Assembly: GCF_008642295.1 (NCBI RefSeq)
Contig: NZ_CP029190.1
Span: 5,129,501-5,193,500, forward strand
Length of the DNA stretch: 64,000 nt
Source of the DNA: Streptomyces venezuelae
GTDB lineage: Bacteria > Actinomycetota > Actinomycetes > Streptomycetales > Streptomycetaceae
Direction of reading: 5' to 3'
In this document: positions 49,219-59,014 of the stretch, piece by piece
Layout of the letters: each line of letters opens with the position of its first letter
How positions within the stretch are numbered: position 1 is the first letter of the stretch
Made by a program: the position numbers and the translations under genes
The notes under the pieces: generated by a model
What the model was told of the DNA's origin: nothing
Databases searched by the model: none
Seen by the model: only the letters and a program-made list of their open reading frames with translations

Positions 49219-51951
49219 TCAGGCGTCGCCGCCCGCCGCACCCGGGTCGGCCGCGGCCACGTCCAGCAGCTGGTACCGGTCGACGGCCTGCTTCAGCACC
49301 GAGCGGTCGATCCGGCCCTCCTTGGCGAGCTCGGTCAGCACCGCCAGCACCACCGACTGCGCGTCGATGTGGAAGAACCGGCGGGCCGCACCCCGGGTGT
49401 CGGCGAAGCCGAAGCCGTCCGCACCCAGTGAGGTGTACGCCCCCGGAACCCACCGGGAGATCTGGTCCGGCACCGAGCGCATCCAGTCGGAGACCGCCAC
49501 GAACGGGCCCTCCGCGCCCGACAGCTTCCGGGTCACATACGGAACCCGCTGCTCCTCCTCCGGGTGGAGCATGTTGTGCTCCTCCACCTCGACGGCCTCC
49601 CGGCGCAGCTCGTTCCAGGAGGTCGCCGACCAGACGTCCGCCCGCACGTTCCACTCCGCCGCCAGCAGCCGCTGGGCCTCCAGCGCCCACGGCACGCCCA
49701 CGCCCGAGGCCATGATCTGCGCCGGGATGGCACCCGTCTGGCCCACCGACACCCGGTGGATGCCCTTGAGGATGCCGTCCACGTCCACATCGGCCGGCTC
49801 GGCCGGGTGCTGGATCGGCTCGTTGTAGACGGTCAGGTAGTAGAAGACGTCCTCCGCCTCGGGCCCGTACATCCGCCGCAGACCGTCCTTGACGATGTGC
49901 GCGATCTCGTAGCCGTAGGCCGGGTCGTAGGCCACACAGCCCGGGTTGGTCGAGGCCAGCAGCTGCGAGTGGCCGTCGGCGTGCTGGAGGCCTTCACCCG
50001 TCAGGGTGGTCCGGCCGGCCGTGGCACCCAGCACGAACCCGCGCGCCAGCTGGTCGGCCATCTGCCAGAACTGGTCGCCGGTGCGCTGGAAGCCGAACAT
50101 CGAGTAGAAGACGTAGACCGGGATCAGCGGCTCGCCGTGGGTGGCGTACGCCGAGCCGGCGGCGATCAGCGAGGCCGTGCAGCCCGCTTCCGAGATGCCG
50201 TCGTGCAGCATCTGGCCGGTCGGCGACTCCTTGTACGCGAGCAGCAGGTCGCGGTCGACCGCCTCGTACTGCTGGCCCAGCGGGTTGTAGATCTTGGCGC
50301 TCGGGAAGAAGGCGTCCATGCCGAAGGTGCGGTACTCGTCCGGGGCGATCAGCACGAACCGCTTGCCGATCTCCTTGTCCCGCATCAGGTCCTTCAGGAT
50401 GCGGACGAAGGCCATGGTCGTCGCGATCGACTGCTGGCCGGAGCCCTTCTTGGCCGCCGCGTAGGTCTTGTCGTCCGGCAGCGCCAGCGGCTTGGCGCGC
50501 ACCACCCGGGTCGGTACGTACCCGCCCAGCGCGCTGCGCCGGTCGTGCATGTACTGGATCTCCTCGGACTTCGGGCCCGGGTGGTAGTACGGCGGCAGGC
50601 CGCCCTCCAGCTGCGCGTCCGTGATCGGGAGGTGCAGCCGGTCCCGGAAGCCCTTGAGGTCGTCGACCGTCAGCTTCTTCATCTGGTGGGTGGCGTTGCG
50701 GCCCTCGAAGTTCGGACCCAGCGTCCAGCCCTTGATGGTCTTGGCCAGGATCACCGTCGGCTGGCCCTTGTGGGCCTTGGCCGCCGCATACGCCGCGTAG
50801 ATCTTCTTGTGGTCGTGGCCGCCGCGTCCCAGGTGCAGGATCTGGGCGTCGGTCATGTTCTCGACCATGGCGCGCAGCCGGTGGTCGTCGCCGAAGAAGT
50901 GGTCGCGGATGTATCCGCCGGTCTCGGTCGCGTACGTCTGGAACTGCCCGTCCGGCGTGGTGTTCATCTTGTTGACCAGGATGCCGTCGCGGTCCTGGGC
51001 CAGCAGCGGGTCCCAGGAGCGGTCCCAGATCAGCTTGATCACGTTCCAGCCGGCGCCGCGGAAGACGGACTCCAGCTCCTGGATGACCTTGCCGTTGCCG
51101 CGGACCGGACCGTCGAGCCGCTGCAGGTTGCAGTTGACCACGAAGGTCAGGTTGTCCAGGCCCTCGCGGGCGGCGAGGGTCAGCTGGCCGAGCGACTCCG
51201 GCTCGTCCATCTCGCCGTCGCCGAGGTACGCCCAAACGTGTGACTTGGAGGTGTCCGCGATCCCGCGCGCCTCCATGTACCGGTTCATCCGGGCCTGGTA
51301 GATCGCGCCGATCGGGCCCAGGCCCATCGAGACGGTCGGGAACTCCCAGAAATCGGGCATCAGCCGCGGGTGCGGGTAGCTGGACAGGCCGTACGGGGCC
51401 TTCGACTTCTCCTGGCGGAAGGCGTCCAGCTGCTGCTCGGAGAGCCGGTCCAGCAGGTAGGCGCGGGCGTACACACCGGGGGAGGCGTGGCCCTGGAAGA
51501 AGATCTGGTCGCCGCCGTCCCCCTCGTCCTTGCCCCGGAAGAAGTGGTTGAAACCCACGTCGTAGAGGGAGGCGGAGGAGGCGAAGGTGGCGATGTGGCC
51601 GCCCACCCCGATGCCCGGGCGCTGGGCGCGCGAGACCATCACGGCCGCGTTCCAGCGGGTGGCGTTCAGGACCTTCCGCTCGATCTCCTCGTTGCCGGGG
51701 AAGAACGGCTCGTCCTTGGTGGCGATGGTGTTGACGTAGTCCGTGCTGCGCATCTCCGGCACGGCCACGCGCTTCTCGCGGGCCCGCTCGATCAGCCGCA
51801 GCATCAGGTACCGGGCCCGCTCACGGCCCCGCTCGTCGACGGCAGCGTCCAGGGAGTCGAGCCACTCCCGGGTCTCCTCCGGATCGAAGTCCGGGACCTG
51901 ACTCGGCAGGCCGCCAATGATGATCGGGTTGCGATCGGATGCGGAAGCCAC
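49219..51951 (-). CDS. aceE: Pyruvate dehydrogenase E1 component (homodimeric)
   Basis: This 910-residue thiamine diphosphate enzyme decarboxylates pyruvate and transfers the acetyl group to lipoyl-E2. The TPP-binding [12 protein letters not shown] motif (about 243-254), ending with NNs [21 protein letters not shown], and the AceE-type blocks [19 protein letters not shown] and [15 protein letters not shown] are all present. Actinobacteria use this gamma-proteobacterial-type AceE with an E2 encoded elsewhere; no E2 or E3 gene is seen here. The GTG start at 51951 follows AACAGC with a weak ribosome site (AAGGAA on the minus strand). It is monocistronic and divergent from the DUF3052 gene across 437 bases. 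A GC-rich hairpin tract lies beyond its 3' end (49080-49215). Confidence 0.95.
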   Translation of the reverse strand: MASASDRNPIIIGGLPSQVPDFDPEETREWLDSLDAAVDERGRERARYLMLRLIERAREKRVAVPEMRSTDYVNTIATKDEPFFPGNEEIERKVLNATRWNAAVMVSRAQRPGIGVGGHIATFASSASLYDVGFNHFFRGKDEGDGGDQIFFQGHASPGVYARAYLLDRLSEQQLDAFRQEKSKAPYGLSSYPHPRLMPDFWEFPTVSMGLGPIGAIYQARMNRYMEARGIADTSKSHVWAYLGDGEMDEPESLGQLTLAAREGLDNLTFVVNCNLQRLDGPVRGNGKVIQELESVFRGAGWNVIKLIWDRSWDPLLAQDRDGILVNKMNTTPDGQFQTYATETGGYIRDHFFGDDHRLRAMVENMTDAQILHLGRGGHDHKKIYAAYAAAKAHKGQPTVILAKTIKGWTLGPNFEGRNATHQMKKLTVDDLKGFRDRLHLPITDAQLEGGLPPYYHPGPKSEEIQYMHDRRSALGGYVPTRVVRAKPLALPDDKTYAAAKKGSGQQSIATTMAFVRILKDLMRDKEIGKRFVLIAPDEYRTFGMDAFFPSAKIYNPLGQQYEAVDRDLLLAYKESPTGQMLHDGISEAGCTASLIAAGSAYATHGEPLIPVYVFYSMFGFQRTGDQFWQMADQLARGFVLGATAGRTTLTGEGLQHADGHSQLLASTNPGCVAYDPAYGYEIAHIVKDGLRRMYGPEAEDVFYYLTVYNEPIQHPAEPADVDVDGILKGIHRVSVGQTGAIPAQIMASGVGVPWALEAQRLLAAEWNVRADVWSATSWNELRREAVEVEEHNMLHPEEEQRVPYVTRKLSGAEGPFVAVSDWMRSVPDQISRWVPGAYTSLGADGFGFADTRGAARRFFHIDAQSVVLAVLTELAKEGRIDRSVLKQAVDRYQLLDVAAADPGAAGGDA

Positions 51952-52388
51952 GCTGTTCCTTCGCTGTCGGGGGAGTCGTGCCCTGAGTCACACCGCCTCC
52001 CATCGTGTACCGCCAGGCCGTCATCGTCACCTGTACCGCTAGGTAACCCCTGGAACTTCCGGCGACTGCGTCTGGTGCCGGGGACGTGCCGGGGGACCGG
52101 TTCGGGACGGGTCCGGCCAAATCGCAACCTTACGCCCAACCCATTCAGCAGGTCCGTAGGGCCGTTCGTCCCTCAAACAGGTAAGAAAGTCCTCAACGAT
52201 GCCGAATAGGCTGCAATGGTGTGGGATGAGTCACCGGAGTGCGTCGAGACAGCCGTAATCGTCACCGTTTCGACGGTCTTGACGGCCGGGTACTTGCGCG
52301 ATCCGCCGCGCCCGTGTGGACTACGCCCAATGCTGCGCGTACGCGCGCGGCCCGAAGACAATCACCGAACATGAGCAGGAGGCACCCC
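51952..52388. promoter_or_regulatory. 437-bp divergent region between aceE and the DUF3052 gene
   Basis: No gene is supported. The region is the least GC-rich stretch of its neighbourhood, especially 52120-52215. A perfect 12-bp palindrome GCGCGTACGCGC lies at 52335-52346, and CTAGGTAACC at about 52050 could be part of an aceE promoter on the other strand. AGGAGG (52377-52382) is the ribosome site that fixes the DUF3052 start. Confidence 0.45.
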
Positions 52389-52820
52389 GTGAGCGCGACC
52401 GCGGACCACGCGGAGACCAGTCTGGCCGCCCGGCTGGGTTTCCAGTCCGACCAGGTGGTCCAGGAGATCGGCTACGACGAGGACGTCGATCAGGATTTCC
52501 GCGAGGTCATTGAGGACCACATCGCCAACGACCTCGTCGACGAGGACTACGACGACGTGGCCGACGCCGTGGTGCTGTGGTTCCGTGAGGACGACGGCGA
52601 TCTGACGGACGCCCTGGTCGATGCCACCGAGCTGGTCGAGGACAACGCCCTGATCCTGCTGCTGACCCCGAAGACCGGCCGGCCCGGTTACGTGGAGGCC
52701 AGTGACATCAGCGAGGCCGCCTCGACCGCGGGGCTGTCGCAGACCAAGAGCGTCAGCGTCGGCAAGGAGTGGGTCGCCAGCCGCCTGATGACCCCCAAGG
52801 CCGCAAAGTCCAAGCGCTGA
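52389..52820 (+). CDS. DUF3052-family small acidic protein
   Basis: This 143-residue, very acidic cytosolic protein belongs to the actinobacteria-specific DUF3052 family. Family marks are LAARLGFQSDQVVQEIGYDEDVDQDFREVIE, ALVDATELVEDNALILLLTPKTGRPGYVE and the C-terminal VSVGKEWVASRL. Function is unknown. GTG 52389 is preferred to the ATG at 52371 because AGGAGG (52377-52382) is six bases upstream of it and would fall inside the coding sequence of the longer form. It is divergent from aceE and ends at a strong terminator, so it is a single-gene transcript. Confidence 0.88.
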   Translation: MSATADHAETSLAARLGFQSDQVVQEIGYDEDVDQDFREVIEDHIANDLVDEDYDDVADAVVLWFREDDGDLTDALVDATELVEDNALILLLTPKTGRPGYVEASDISEAASTAGLSQTKSVSVGKEWVASRLMTPKAAKSKR

Positions 52821-52844
52821 CACAAGCGCCCGCAATCCAGCGGA

Positions 52845-52878
52845 CGGGCCCCCGCCGACACCGGTCGGTGGGGGCCCG
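52845..52878 (+). terminator. Strong terminator after the DUF3052 gene
   Basis: A 15-bp stem (52845-52859 with 52864-52878, one G-T pair) with an ACCG loop is followed by AGGCTTTTCTCC. Confidence 0.9.
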
Positions 52879-52955
52879 AGGCTTTTCTCCCGCCCCGCGC
52901 GGGGGTGTCTAAGCTTTGCCCTGACAGCCCCATGCCCACCGAAGGGATGCGAGAG

Positions 52956-53414
52956 ATGGCGATCGAGGTCGGAAACAAGGCCCCGGACTTCGAGCTCAAG
53001 GACAACCACGGCGCGACGGTCCGGCTCTCGGACTTCCGCGGCGAGAAGAACGTGGTCCTGCTCTTCTACCCCTTCGCCTTCACCGGTGTGTGCACCGGCG
53101 AGCTCTGCGAGCTGCGCGACCAGCTGCCGCGCTTCCAGAACGACGAGGTCCAGCTGCTCGCCGTCTCCAACGACTCCGTGCCCACCCTGCGCGTCTTCGC
53201 CGAGCAGGAGGGGCTGGAGTACCCGCTGCTCTCGGACTTCTGGCCGCACGGCGAGACCTCCCGCGCCTACGGCGTCTTCGACGAGGAGAAGGGCTGCGCG
53301 GTGCGCGGCACCTTCGTCATCGACAAGGACGGCATCGTGCGCTGGACCGTCGTCAACGGCCTGCCGGACGCCCGGGACCTGAACGAGTACATCGCGGCCA
53401 TCGACAGCCTCTGA
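52956..53414 (+). CDS. Peroxiredoxin, AhpE/BCP-like
   Basis: This 152-residue thiol peroxidase reduces peroxides and peroxynitrite. The peroxidatic Cys is C46 in [11 protein letters not shown] and the preceding YPF-FT pattern is of the AhpE class. A second Cys, C51, follows five residues later (CTGELC). That spacing is found in BCP-type peroxiredoxins, whose two Cys form an intrahelical disulfide, while mycobacterial AhpE has only one Cys here. The catalytic Thr and Arg appear as T43 and in [15 protein letters not shown]. The ATG at 52956 ([10 protein letters not shown]) begins the standard N-terminus; ATGs at 52905 and 52947 are in frame. It is monocistronic between a terminator and the terD genes. 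Confidence 0.92.
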   Translation: MAIEVGNKAPDFELKDNHGATVRLSDFRGEKNVVLLFYPFAFTGVCTGELCELRDQLPRFQNDEVQLLAVSNDSVPTLRVFAEQEGLEYPLLSDFWPHGETSRAYGVFDEEKGCAVRGTFVIDKDGIVRWTVVNGLPDARDLNEYIAAIDSL

Positions 53415-53545
53415 GCCGGTCGCCGGTGGCGCGTTCCGGTGCAAAGGGTGCCCATGTCGGGAACCCGTCACTAGGATCCAACCGTTGATCCGGTAGCAAC
53501 CGCACTACGGGGCCCCGCCCCACACAAGAACCCAATGGAGGATCC

Positions 53546-54121
53546 GTGGGAGTCAGCCTCAGCAAGGGCGGCAACGTCTCGCTGACCAAGGCCGCCCCCA
53601 ACCTGACGGCGGTCATCGTCGGTCTGGGCTGGGACGCTCGCACCACCACCGGCACCGAGTTCGACCTCGACGCCAGCGCGCTGCTCACCAACGACCAGGG
53701 CAAGGTCGCCGGCGACGGCAATTTCGTCTTCTTCAACAACCTCAAGAGCCCCGACGGCTCGGTGGAGCACACCGGTGACAACCTCACCGGTGAGGGCGAG
53801 GGCGACGACGAGCAGATCAAGGTGAACCTCGCCGGTGTCCCGGCCGACGTGCACCGCATCGTCTTCCCGGTGTCGATCTACGACGCCGAGACCCGCCAGC
53901 AGAGTTTCGGCCAGGTTCGCAACGCGTTCATCCGCGTGGTGAACCAGGCCGACAACACCGAGCTCGCCCGCTACGACCTGAGCGAGGACGCCTCGACCGA
54001 GACCGCCATGGTCTTCGGCGAGCTGTACCGCAACGGCGCGGAGTGGAAGTTCCGTGCCATCGGGCAGGGCTACGCCTCGGGCCTGCGCGGCATCGCGCAG
54101 GACTTCGGCGTGAACGTCTGA
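53546..54121 (+). CDS. terD: TerD-family protein, copy 1
   Basis: This 191-residue beta-sandwich protein is one of the TerD/TerE/TerZ-type Ca2+-binding proteins of the tellurite resistance and stress response system. The N-terminus [15 protein letters not shown], the Ca2+ motif [10 protein letters not shown] (about 37-46), the acidic [10 protein letters not shown] loop (about 83-92) and the end [26 protein letters not shown] are full family marks. These proteins are proposed to sense Ca2+ or metal stress at the membrane together with TerC. The GTG start has GGAGG seven bases upstream. The second TerD gene follows after a terminator. Confidence 0.94.
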   Translation: MGVSLSKGGNVSLTKAAPNLTAVIVGLGWDARTTTGTEFDLDASALLTNDQGKVAGDGNFVFFNNLKSPDGSVEHTGDNLTGEGEGDDEQIKVNLAGVPADVHRIVFPVSIYDAETRQQSFGQVRNAFIRVVNQADNTELARYDLSEDASTETAMVFGELYRNGAEWKFRAIGQGYASGLRGIAQDFGVNV

Positions 54122-54140
54122 GCCTGCGGAGCAGGTTCAC

Positions 54141-54181
54141 CCGTCCGGCGCCGTGCACTGACCGTGTGCGGCGCCGGACGG
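54141..54181 (+). terminator. Terminator between the two terD genes
   Basis: A 13-bp GC-rich stem (54141-54153 with 54169-54181) lies between the two terD genes and is followed by CTTTG. It suggests that the copies are at least partly separate transcripts. Confidence 0.75.
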
Positions 54182-54218
54182 CTTTGCCATCACCACGTCG
54201 TCCGGGGAGGACCACAAC

Positions 54219-54794
54219 ATGGGCGTCACACTCGCCAAGGGGGGCAATGTCTCCCTCTCCAAGGCCGCACCGAACCTGACCCGGATCCTGGTCGGTCTCG
54301 GCTGGGACGCGCGCTCCACCACGGGGGCGGACTTCGACCTCGACGCCAGTGCGCTGCTGTGCAACGGCGGCCGGGTGCTCGGGGACCAGTACTTCGTCTT
54401 CTACAACAACCTCAAGAGCCCCGAGGGCTCCGTCGAGCACACAGGTGACAATCTCACCGGCGAGGGCGACGGGGACGACGAATCGATCATCATCGACCTG
54501 ACCGCGGTGCCGGCCGAGGTGGACAAGATCGTCTTCCCGGTCTCGATCCACGATGCGGACGCCCGCCGGCAGACGTTCGGCCAGGTCACCAATGCGTTCA
54601 TCCGCGTGGTGAACGAGGCGGACAACCAGGAACTGGCCCGCTACGACCTCTCCGAGGACGCCTCCAGCGAGACCGCAATGATCTTCGGTGAGGTCTACCG
54701 GTACGGGGGCGAATGGAAGTTCCGTGCGGTGGGGCAGGGGTACGCGTCGGGCCTCAGGGGCATCGCTCTAGACTTCGGGGTCAACGTTTCGTAA
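54219..54794 (+). CDS. terD: TerD-family protein, copy 2
   Basis: This 191-residue paralogue of the preceding gene shares its length and almost all family motifs: [36 protein letters not shown] and [27 protein letters not shown]. It differs mainly between residues 45 and 60 ([18 protein letters not shown]). Both keep all Ca2+-binding acidic positions, so both should be functional and may form mixed assemblies. It begins at an ATG after GGGGAGGA. The TerC-like membrane protein gene follows after 19 bases, so they are likely co-transcribed. Confidence 0.94.
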   Translation: MGVTLAKGGNVSLSKAAPNLTRILVGLGWDARSTTGADFDLDASALLCNGGRVLGDQYFVFYNNLKSPEGSVEHTGDNLTGEGDGDDESIIIDLTAVPAEVDKIVFPVSIHDADARRQTFGQVTNAFIRVVNEADNQELARYDLSEDASSETAMIFGEVYRYGGEWKFRAVGQGYASGLRGIALDFGVNVS

Positions 54795-54813
54795 AGCCGT
54801 ACAAGATCATGGG

Positions 54814-55941
54814 GTGCCAGTGGTCCTGAAAACCTTCGGCTGGTCGTTCGCCATCACGGCGCTCGGCCTTGCCTTCGCCGCATGGCAGTGGGGGTGGGAG
54901 GCGTTCGGGGTCGTACTGATCCTGTCGATCCTCGAGATCTCGCTGTCCTTCGACAATGCGGTCGTCAATGCCGGAATCCTGAAGAAGATGAATGCCTTCT
55001 GGCAGAAGATCTTCCTCACCATCGGCATTCTCATCGCGGTGTTCGGTATGCGACTGGTCTTCCCCGTCGCCATCGTCGCGATCAGCGCCCAGGTCGGGCC
55101 GATCGAGGCGATCCAGCTCGCGCTGGACGAGCCCGAGCGGTACGAGGCGCTGGTCACCGACGCCCACCCGGCGATCGCCGCGTTCGGTGGCATGTTCCTG
55201 CTGATGATCTTCCTGGACTTCATCTTCGAGGACCGTGACCACAAGTGGCTGGCCTGGCTGGAGCGGCCCCTGGCCAAGCTCGGCAAGGTCGACATGCTCT
55301 CGGTCTGCATCGCCCTGATCGCGCTGCTGGCCACGGCGATGACCTTCGCCACCAACGCCCACACCAGCACCGGTCATGCGGACAAGTCCTCCACCGTGCT
55401 GCTCTCCGGCGTCGCCGGTCTGATCACGTACCTCATCGTCGGCGGTCTCTCCTCCTACTTCGAGAACAAGCTCGAAGAGGAAGAGGAGCGCGAGCACGAG
55501 GAGGAGGAGAAGGCCAAGGCGGCCGGCAAGCCGGTCTCCGCGGTCGGCCTGGCCGGCAAGGCGGCGTTCTTCCTCTTCCTCTACCTCGAGGTCCTCGACG
55601 CGTCCTTCTCCTTCGACGGGGTCATCGGCGCGTTCGCGATCACCAACCACATCTTCTGGATGGCGCTCGGCCTCGGCATCGGTGCCATGTACGTCCGGTC
55701 GCTCACGGTCTACCTGGTCCGCCAGGGCACCCTGGACGACTACGTCTACCTGGAGCACGGCGCGCACTACGCCATCGGCGCGCTCGCCGTCATCCTGCTC
55801 ATCACCATCGAGCACGAGATCAGCGAGCTCATCACCGGCACCATCGGTGTCGTGCTGATCGCCGCCTCCTTCTGGTCCTCGGTCCGCCGCAACAAGCGGA
55901 TGGAACTGGAAGCAGCCACGGGGCCGGCCGCCAAGGCATGA
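54814..55941 (+). CDS. TerC/DUF475-family integral membrane protein
   Basis: This 375-residue membrane protein has about eight helices and the DUF475 (TerC/YkoY-like) architecture. Conserved membrane acidic motifs are ILEISLSFDNAVVNA (about 38-52) and LEVLDASFSFDGVIGA (about 260-275), which face each other as in TerC and Mn2+/Ca2+-exporting TerC-like proteins. A charged cytosolic loop between helices 4 and 5 is a Glu-rich coiled coil (KLEEEEEREHEEEEKAK, about 220-236). It probably moves or senses a divalent metal and pairs with the TerD proteins. The start at GTG 54814 is used; GTG 54820 is as likely. It ends at a strong terminator. Confidence 0.87.
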   Translation: MPVVLKTFGWSFAITALGLAFAAWQWGWEAFGVVLILSILEISLSFDNAVVNAGILKKMNAFWQKIFLTIGILIAVFGMRLVFPVAIVAISAQVGPIEAIQLALDEPERYEALVTDAHPAIAAFGGMFLLMIFLDFIFEDRDHKWLAWLERPLAKLGKVDMLSVCIALIALLATAMTFATNAHTSTGHADKSSTVLLSGVAGLITYLIVGGLSSYFENKLEEEEEREHEEEEKAKAAGKPVSAVGLAGKAAFFLFLYLEVLDASFSFDGVIGAFAITNHIFWMALGLGIGAMYVRSLTVYLVRQGTLDDYVYLEHGAHYAIGALAVILLITIEHEISELITGTIGVVLIAASFWSSVRRNKRMELEAATGPAAKA

Positions 55942-55965
55942 CCCACCCGCACATGCGGAACCATT

Positions 55966-55995
55966 GACAGGGGCGGCCTTCCGGCCGCCCCTGTC
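55966..55995 (+). terminator. Terminator after the TerC-like gene
   Basis: A perfect 13-bp stem (55966-55978 with 55983-55995) has a TTCC loop and is followed by GGGGTTTT. Confidence 0.88.
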
Positions 55996-56022
55996 GGGGT
56001 TTTCGAGGTGGGGGGAAATGGC

Positions 56023-56766
56023 ATGGGGTTCTTCGACGGGCTCCGGGGCGGCCGGGCGGCACAGTTCCAGTCGGGCAGCACGTCGTCGAGTGCGATCGAG
56101 CTGACCAGGCGGCATCCGACGGTCTCCCTGACCAAACAGGGGGCGGTCACCGGAAACCTGCGGGTCAACCTGTCCTGGCGGATGCGGAGCTCCGACTTCG
56201 ACGGCGGCCGGTCGGGCCAGAGCGGACAGCTGTTCCGCCATCCGTTCAAACTCTTCAAACCCGACATGGTCCAGGCGCACACCCAGGGCATGGTCAACGT
56301 CGACCTGGACATGGGCTGCCTGTACGAGCTGACGGACGGCACCCGGGGCGTGGTCCAGCCCCTGGGCACCCTGCTCGGCGACCTCAACGACCCGCCGTAC
56401 ATCAAGCTCAGCGGGGACGACCGGTTCGGCTCGGGCTCCGGGGAGACCCTGTACATCAACCTCGACCACGCCGAGGAGATCAAACGGCTGCTGGTCTTCG
56501 TCTACATCTACGACCAGACCCCGGCCTTCGACCGGACGCACGCCATGGTGACCCTGTACCCGAGCACCGGGCCGCGGATCGAGGTCCCGCTGGACGAGCG
56601 CGCCCCGGAGGCCCGTTCCTGCGCCGTGGTCTCCCTGGAGACCGTCAAGGGCGAACTGATCGTCCGCCGGGAGGTCCGGTTCGTGTACGGGTTCCAGGCC
56701 GAGCTGGACCGGCTGTACGGCTGGGGGCTCCAGTGGGGCCGGGGCTACAAGACCACCAAGAGCTGA
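56023..56766 (+). CDS. TerA-like tellurium resistance protein
   Basis: This 247-residue protein belongs to the Ter superfamily but is more divergent: HPTVSLTKQGAVTGNLRVNLSW (about 30-52), VNVDLDMGCLYELTDG (about 90-105), LYINLDHAEEIKRLLVFVYIYDQTP and the YGFQAELDRLYGWGLQW end match TerA-type proteins, which combine with TerD in a complex. The DLDMG Ca2+ position is partly kept. The first 25 residues (MGFFDGLRGGRAAQFQSGS) form a separate, possibly membrane-touching leader seen in this branch. GGGGGAA before the ATG at 56023 fixes the start. It converges with the TerD-variant gene, leaving 15 bases between stops. Confidence 0.85.
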   Translation: MGFFDGLRGGRAAQFQSGSTSSSAIELTRRHPTVSLTKQGAVTGNLRVNLSWRMRSSDFDGGRSGQSGQLFRHPFKLFKPDMVQAHTQGMVNVDLDMGCLYELTDGTRGVVQPLGTLLGDLNDPPYIKLSGDDRFGSGSGETLYINLDHAEEIKRLLVFVYIYDQTPAFDRTHAMVTLYPSTGPRIEVPLDERAPEARSCAVVSLETVKGELIVRREVRFVYGFQAELDRLYGWGLQWGRGYKTTKS

Positions 56767-56781
56767 CCCGGCCCCGGCCGG

Positions 56782-57609
56782 CTACCGCCGGATGAACTGC
56801 GGGCCCTGGAGCGGCAGCCGGAAGGAGGAATCGCCCCCCGGCACCGGCACCGGGGCCGGGGACACCGGCTGCGGGTACCCGTACGCGGGCTGCGCGGCCG
56901 GCGGGGCCTGGGTGGGCGGCGCGGCCGGCAGCGGCGGCACGGCCGGGGCCGGCGGTCGCATCGCCGTGGTCGCGGCCTCGGCGGGCTGCCGCCCTCCGGC
57001 CCCCGCGGGGGCCTCCGAGGAGGCCGGGGCATCGGCGGCTCCGGCGGATTCCGCGGCATCACCGGTTTCGTCCACCGAGATCCCGTGGTCGGTGGCGAGG
57101 CCCACCAGCCCGTTGGAGTAGCCCTCTCCGAGCGCCCGGAACTTCCAGGCATCGCCCCGCCGGTACAGCTCCCCGCAGATCAGCGCCGTCTCACCGCCGG
57201 TCTCGGGCCGTACGTCGAAGTAGGCGAGCGGCTCCGCGCCGCCCGCGCCCGTGGCGTCGTACAGCAGGATCCTCAGGTCCTGGACCCGTTCGAAGGGGAC
57301 GTCCTCGGCCGAGGCCACCACCAGGATCCGGTCCACCTGTGCCGTGACCGAGCCGAGGTCGGCCTGCACGGCGTCGGTGACCGCCTCGCCGATCCGCTTC
57401 TTCCCGAGCCGCCACACCGCCCCGGAGGGGTGCCGCGGCTGGTTGTAGAACACGAAGTCCTCATCCGAGCGCACCCGCCCGTCCGGGCCCACGAGCAGCG
57501 CCGAGGCGTCCACGTCCGGCACCTCGGGGCCGTTGGTCCAGCGCAGCACAGCCCGGACCGAGGCGGCGGTCACCGGGATGTTCGAGCCCTTCTGCATCGC
57601 GTGCGTCAT
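56782..57609 (-). CDS. TerD-variant with proline-rich C-terminal tail
   Basis: This 275-residue protein has a TerD domain (about 1-175) and a long low-complexity tail (about 180-275) of Pro/Ala/Tyr ([20 protein letters not shown] in part; repeated AP units) ending in [13 protein letters not shown]. In the TerD part [12 protein letters not shown] keeps the first Ca2+ motif, but the second acidic loop GEGnGDDE is replaced by [12 protein letters not shown], so Ca2+ binding is probably impaired. The tail may bind SH3-like or wall partners. The ATG at 57609 (MTHAMQKG) is used; 57618 and 57597 are close alternatives. It is the only ter gene of the group on the minus strand. Confidence 0.83.
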   Translation of the reverse strand: MTHAMQKGSNIPVTAASVRAVLRWTNGPEVPDVDASALLVGPDGRVRSDEDFVFYNQPRHPSGAVWRLGKKRIGEAVTDAVQADLGSVTAQVDRILVVASAEDVPFERVQDLRILLYDATGAGGAEPLAYFDVRPETGGETALICGELYRRGDAWKFRALGEGYSNGLVGLATDHGISVDETGDAAESAGAADAPASSEAPAGAGGRQPAEAATTAMRPPAPAVPPLPAAPPTQAPPAAQPAYGYPQPVSPAPVPVPGGDSSFRLPLQGPQFIRR

Positions 57610-57835
57610 GCCCGTCATCCTGCCCTGGTGGGGCGGAGCGGGACAATGCGGCCCCCCGTAGCGGGGGCAAGGTGTTGTGCGGGGGCTGTGACGGCCCTTG
57701 TGGGGGGTCCGGGCCGCGTGCATGGTGCAAGAGGGTTACCTGGATTTCATGTACTTGAGGAACTCTTGAATCTCATTCGTACGTACTATTACCGGCCACG
57801 GCAGATGGGCCGCCGAAGCAGTACGGGGGAAGCAG
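57610..57835. promoter_or_regulatory. Promoter region of the Ter metabolite operon
   Basis: This 226-base gap between divergent genes contains the AT-richest local stretch, 57735-57795 (CATGTACTTGAGGAACTCTT, then ATTCGTACGTACTATTACC). GTACGTAC at 57778-57785 is palindromic. A -10 like TACTAT lies at 57783-57788, but no well-spaced -35 was found. GGGGGAAGC precedes the ATG at 57836. Confidence 0.5.
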
Positions 57836-59014
57836 ATGCGTCATTTCGGGCACATAGCGCCCGCGGTCCGCAAGGACCTCTTCCACCGGGAGCCGAACGA
57901 ATTCACCGCCGACTCGCCGGTGCGCATCCTCGCGGCTGCCCTCGGCGCCACCCTCTACAGCCCCGCGACCCGCCCCCGACTGGCCGCCGACATCCGCAAG
58001 CAGGCCGCCCGCGGAGTCGTGTCCATGGTGCTCTGCCTGGAGGATTCCATCGGCGACGCCGAGGTCGAGGGCGGTGAGGACAACCTGGTCCGGCAGTTCG
58101 CCGAGCTCGATGCGCAGACCGCGGACGCCGGGGCCGCCGAGCTCCCCCTGCTCTTCATCCGGGTCCGTACCCCGGAGCAGATCCCGGACCTGGTGACCCG
58201 GCTCGGCGGCAGCGTCCGCCGATTGGCCGGATTCGTTCTTCCCAAATTCACCGAGAACCGCGGAATCGCCTTCCTGGAGGCCGTCGAAGCCGCCGAGACC
58301 GCGGTCGGACAGCGGCTGTACGCCATGCCGGTCCTGGAATCCCCCGAGCTGCTGCACCTCGAAACCCGGGTCGAGGCTCTCGCCGGCATCTCGCGGACGG
58401 TCAACCTGCACCGCGAGCGGGTCCTCGCCCTCCGCCTCGGCGTCACCGACTTCTGCTCCGCCTACGGGCTGCGCCGCACGCCCGACATGACCGCGTACGA
58501 CGTCCAGATCGTCGCCGGCGTGATCGCCGACGTGGTCAACGTGCTCAGCCGGGCCGACGGCACCGGATTCACGGTCACCGGCCCGGTCTGGGAGTACTTC
58601 CGCCACCAGCAGCGCATGTTCAAGCCCCAGCTGCGCCGCAGCCCCTTCCTGGAGGGCCGGGCCGAGGAGCTGCGCACCGCGCTCATCGAGCACGACCTGG
58701 ACGGGCTGCTGCGCGAGATCGAGCTCGACCGGGCGAACGGCCTGCTCGGCAAGACCTGTATCCACCCCACGCACACCACCCCCGTGCACGCCCTGTCGGT
58801 GGTCTCCCACGAGGAATTCAGCGACGCCCAGGACATCCTGCGGCCGGAGCAGGGCGGCGGCGGGGTGCTGCGGTCGGCTTATACGAACAAAATGAACGAG
58901 GTGAAGCCCCACCGGGCCTGGGCCGAGCGCACCATGCTGCGCGCCGAGGTCTTCGGGGTGGCAAAGGAGGAGGTCGGCTTTGTCGACCTGCTCACGGCCG
59001 GACTCCAGGTGTGA
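57836..59014 (+). CDS. CitE-like HpcH/HpaI aldolase-citrate lyase family protein
   Basis: This 392-residue TIM-barrel protein has the CitE family residues: LCLEDSIGD (67-75, Mg/CoA-site), LPLLFIRVRTPEQ (substrate Arg), LPKFTE and MPVLESPELLHLE (metal Glu). The family makes or splits carbon-carbon bonds of acyl-CoA or 2-oxoacids. As recalled from comparative work on Ter systems, a CitE-like enzyme is one of the linked biosynthetic enzymes. Here it opens the four-gene operon, and its stop overlaps the next start (TGATG). Its N-terminal RKDLFHREPNEFTADSP and C-terminal TNKMNEVKPHRAWAERTML segments are particular to this subgroup. Confidence 0.83.
   Translation: MRHFGHIAPAVRKDLFHREPNEFTADSPVRILAAALGATLYSPATRPRLAADIRKQAARGVVSMVLCLEDSIGDAEVEGGEDNLVRQFAELDAQTADAGAAELPLLFIRVRTPEQIPDLVTRLGGSVRRLAGFVLPKFTENRGIAFLEAVEAAETAVGQRLYAMPVLESPELLHLETRVEALAGISRTVNLHRERVLALRLGVTDFCSAYGLRRTPDMTAYDVQIVAGVIADVVNVLSRADGTGFTVTGPVWEYFRHQQRMFKPQLRRSPFLEGRAEELRTALIEHDLDGLLREIELDRANGLLGKTCIHPTHTTPVHALSVVSHEEFSDAQDILRPEQGGGGVLRSAYTNKMNEVKPHRAWAERTMLRAEVFGVAKEEVGFVDLLTAGLQV

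Noticed and set aside
51952..52388. Riboswitch or small RNA upstream of aceE
   Set aside because: I found no stable conserved-looking fold or known aptamer core, only a short GCGCGTACGCGC palindrome near the other gene.
59011..59014. Frameshift or pseudogene at the CitE/PRTase junction
   Set aside because: The TGATG overlap is a normal stop-start coupling; both proteins have complete domains on either side.
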